From assembly GCA_905221605.1 (NCBI GenBank), contig CAJNDS010000223.1, forward strand, positions 62,001 to 126,000: a DNA stretch of 64,000 bases, written 5' to 3'. The position numbers and the translations under genes are program-made. Below, one piece after another: positions 62,111 to 64,000 of this stretch. The notes under the pieces were generated by a model. That model did no database searches. It was not told the DNA's origin and worked only from the letters and a program-made list of their open reading frames with translations. Position 1 is the stretch's first letter. Each line of letters begins with the position of its first letter. Source of the DNA: Symbiodinium natans (Eukaryota > Sar > Dinophyceae > Suessiales > Symbiodiniaceae).

Positions 62111-62545
62111 GCCCGGCGTGAAAACGTGATTCTGGGAGGCCGGGAAGGCCAACGTGAAAAAGTGAAAACGTGAATCTGGGAGGCCGGGAAGGCCAACGTG
62201 AAAACGTGAAAACGTGAATCTGGGAGGCCGGGAAGGCCAACGTGAAAACGTGAAAACGTGAATCTGGGAGGCCGGGAAGGCCAACGTGAAAACGTGAAAA
62301 CGTGAAAACGTGAATCTGGGAGGCCGGGAAGGCCAACGTGAAAACGTGAAAACGTGAATCTGGGAGGCCGGGAAGGCCAACGTGAAAACGTGAAAACGTG
62401 AATCTGGGAGGCCGGGAAGGCCAACGTGAAAACGTGAAAACGTGAATCTGGGAGGCTGGGAGGCCGGGAAGGCCAACGTGAAAACGTGAATCTGGCAGGC
62501 TGGGAGGCCGGGAAGGCCAGCGTGAAAACGTGAATTCGTGAATTT
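62111..62545 (+). repeat. Minisatellite array, left arm (GTGAAAACGTGAA type)
   Basis: About nine units of 36-52 bp. Each has one to three GTGAAAAC repeats, then GTGAATCTGGGAGGCCGGGA and AGGCCAAC. The minus strand is open in three frames and yields only FTFSRWPSRPP-type repeats. Confidence 0.95.
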
Positions 62546-62589
62546 GGGCGATTTTGGTGCGAAAAATGGCAAAAAATGACAGGAAAAGA

Positions 62590-63040
62590 GGCAGATTCAC
62601 ATTTTCACGTTTTCACGTCCGGGACGGGGAGGGCAGGATTCACGTTTTCACGTTTTCACGTCCGGGACGGGGAGGGCAGGATTCACATTTTCACGTTTTC
62701 ACGTCCGGGGGGGGAGGGCGGGATTCACATTTTCACGTTTTCACGTCCGGGAGGTGAGGGCGGGATTCACATTCTCACGTTGTCACGTCCCGGGGGGGAG
62801 GGCAGGATTCACATTTTCACGTTTTCACCTCCGGGTAGGGGCAGGGCGGGATTCACATTTTCACGTTTTCACGTCCGGGGGGGAGGGCGGGATTCACATT
62901 TTCACGTTTTCACGTCCGGGGGGGGAGGGCGGGATTCACATTTTCACGTTTTCACGTCCGGTGCGGGGAGGGCAGGATTCACATTTTCACGTTTTCACCT
63001 CCGGGTAGTGGGAGGGCGGGATTCACATTTTCACGTCCGG
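62590..63040 (-). repeat. Minisatellite array, right arm, inverted relative to left arm
   Basis: About ten units of ~43 bp, GATTCACATTTTCACGTTTT then CACGTCCGGG plus a G-rich spacer (GGGGAGGGCGG). The core is the reverse complement of the left-arm core, so the two arms form a large imperfect palindrome around ~62565. Plus-frame translation gives only FTFSRFHV repeats. Confidence 0.95.
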
Positions 63041-63249
63041 GAGAGGGGGCATTTGGAAGTCTGCGTTCGTGTTGCAAGCAGGGTGTGGGTCCATGAGCTG
63101 TTTTTGCGTGCAAGGTCTGGGCGAGTTGGCTTCGAGGCGCACATGCCAGCTCTTTCTTGCAAGCGTGTGTGCCGGACAAGCTTGGGTGCTTTGTGCAAGG
63201 GGCTTGTGTGTCAGATTCGATTTCGGCTGGAGCGAAGCTGGGTGCCACC

Positions 63250-64000
63250 ATGGAGGCCTTTGCACCCGGAGCCACGGTGATCCACTCCGTTAGCCAGAAA
63301 GTGCACAAAGTTGGCGATGACCGCCGGCTGCTGTGCCGAGCCCGTGTTGCCGAGCAGATGCTGCGTGCCTTGGAAGCCGCGAGGCCGAAGGACGACCTTT
63401 GCCACAAATGCTTCCGGGAGCTAAGCGTGCAGGTCCCGGAGACCATGTCCAGCTCGGAGGAGACAGCAGCAATGGAGCCGGTCCAGGAGGAGGAGCCTGA
63501 TGAACAGCCGGCGATCGCCAGCCTCTTTCCAAAGCTCCCGCGCGGTGCAGCCAACGCGTCAGGCCACTTCCTGGAGGAGCCCGGGTACGAGGTGTCCTTT
63601 GAGCCCGTGAACTGCAAGGAACTTGAGGCAGTGTTGGAGCTGGCCATCGTCCGCCAACAGCCTGTGCTCTTTGACGAGATGGCGGCCATCCGAAACCGGG
63701 CGGTGGACATCGATAGCAGCGGCGTGGGCCGAATCCCCGTGTGCCACCCGTCTCCTTCGGGACCACCTTGCAAGGGCTTGGCCGTCCGTTCCTACAGCGG
63801 CATAGTGCTCAAGCCCGCCGAGCCGACAGAGCCCGGGAAGAAGCGGGCGAAGACCGAGCCCGTGCCTTGGGGAGTCTTGCCAGCAATGGTGCGTGCTGAG
63901 TTGCAGCGGGGCATTCCGATCCATCTCGCCGGCAAGAGTGTGGCGGCTCTTTCACCGACGACTCGAGCCGTCGCCCAGACCGGCATCGCGGAACATGAGG
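63250..64000 (+). CDS. Hypothetical protein, N-terminal 250 aa (runs off window)
   Basis: A plus frame from ATG 63250 stays open to the window end (250 codons, no stop). The ATG sits in GCCACCATGG, a strong initiation context. Composition is protein-like: VIHSVSQKVHKVGDDRRLLC, RVAEQMLRALEAARPKDDLC, HKCFRELS (a CxxC pair, DLCHKC), an acidic Ser/Glu stretch at residues ~68-90, EPGYEVSFEPVNCKELEAVL, FDEMAAIRNRAVDID, a basic GKKRAKTEP patch near residue 200 (possible nuclear signal), and VLPAMVRAELQRGIPIHLAG. No family recognised. Minus-strand frames over the same interval are taken as shadows. The inverted minisatellite ends about 210 bp upstream. Confidence 0.5.
   Translation, partial: MEAFAPGATVIHSVSQKVHKVGDDRRLLCRARVAEQMLRALEAARPKDDLCHKCFRELSVQVPETMSSSEETAAMEPVQEEEPDEQPAIASLFPKLPRGAANASGHFLEEPGYEVSFEPVNCKELEAVLELAIVRQQPVLFDEMAAIRNRAVDIDSSGVGRIPVCHPSPSGPPCKGLAVRSYSGIVLKPAEPTEPGKKRAKTEPVPWGVLPAMVRAELQRGIPIHLAGKSVAALSPTTRAVAQTGIAEHE

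Noticed and set aside
62576-63280. 234-codon plus frame running into the region before 63250
   Set aside because: It mostly translates the minisatellite (FTFSRFHV repeats) and is out of frame with the better-supported ORF starting at 63250.
62979-63773. 264-codon minus frame at the right end
   Set aside because: It overlaps the plus-strand frame from 63250, which has a strong start context and better composition; the minus frame also runs into the repeat array.

Overview
The window looks like a gene-poor, retroelement-rich stretch of a dinoflagellate nuclear genome, most likely Symbiodiniaceae or a relative. The evidence is: many interstitial TTTAGGG telomere-type tracts; retroelement proteins of types I associate with dinoflagellate genomes (gag with a CCCH-like finger, RTs with a PADV C-terminal domain, decayed PolB-like/HNH/helicase genes); GC-rich coding segments; a tandem gene duplication; and a short spliced-leader-like motif at the duplication junctions. 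I saw no rRNA, tRNA, CRISPR or bacterial-type operon.

Layout. 1-0.44 kb: start of a LINE endonuclease ORF (minus strand, leaves the window). 0.5-1.6 kb: giant AAC/ACC microsatellite. 1.7-9.5 kb: mostly non-coding, with a dozen telomere-like tracts in both orientations. 10.7-12.6 kb: 53-bp satellite, followed by a 600-bp element with terminal inverted repeats. 13-21.7 kb: almost no convincing genes, with telomere-like tracts at 16 kb in fusion-like orientation. 21.8-22.4 kb: 34-bp satellite built on telomere heptamers. 22.4-32.6 kb: simple repeats and decayed retroelement pieces (integrase tail, RNase H, two halves of a gag gene in opposite orientation). 33.4-36.7 kb: an intact hypothetical membrane-anchored ORF and a 5'-truncated LINE tail. 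37.2-42.2 kb: a 2.5-kb tandem duplication carrying two intact copies of a 305-aa zinc-ribbon-like protein. 42.4-43.8 kb: a kinase-like ORF and a small basic ORF directly downstream of a LINE ORF.

The centrepiece is 46205-55412, a 9.2-kb tyrosine-recombinase (DIRS/Ngaro/PAT-class) retrotransposon, apparently complete and recent. It has identical split direct repeats (A1 B1 A2 ... B2). Reading along its minus coding strand it encodes a small ORF, a tyrosine recombinase, a gag with a CCCH-like finger, and a pol. Pol carries an HxD...H...R domain (2OG-Fe(II) dioxygenase-like), a C5-methyltransferase-like domain, RT and RNase H. Gag and pol share one frame and are separated by a single UGA; the small ORF and the recombinase share one frame and are separated by a single UAG. 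The element sits inside a LINE ORF: removing it with one copy of a TTC core rejoins the LINE reading frame exactly.

From 55.4 to 61.1 kb the nesting continues with the interrupted LINE RT, a Ty1/copia RT-RNase H fragment on the plus strand, and a decayed multidomain replication gene (PolB-like, HNH, SF1 helicase) on the minus strand. From 62.1 to 63.0 kb two minisatellite arrays form a large imperfect palindrome just upstream of a plus-strand gene that starts at 63250 and runs off the window. The intact ORFs are concentrated on the minus strand from 33 to 55 kb; most other coding sequence is broken.
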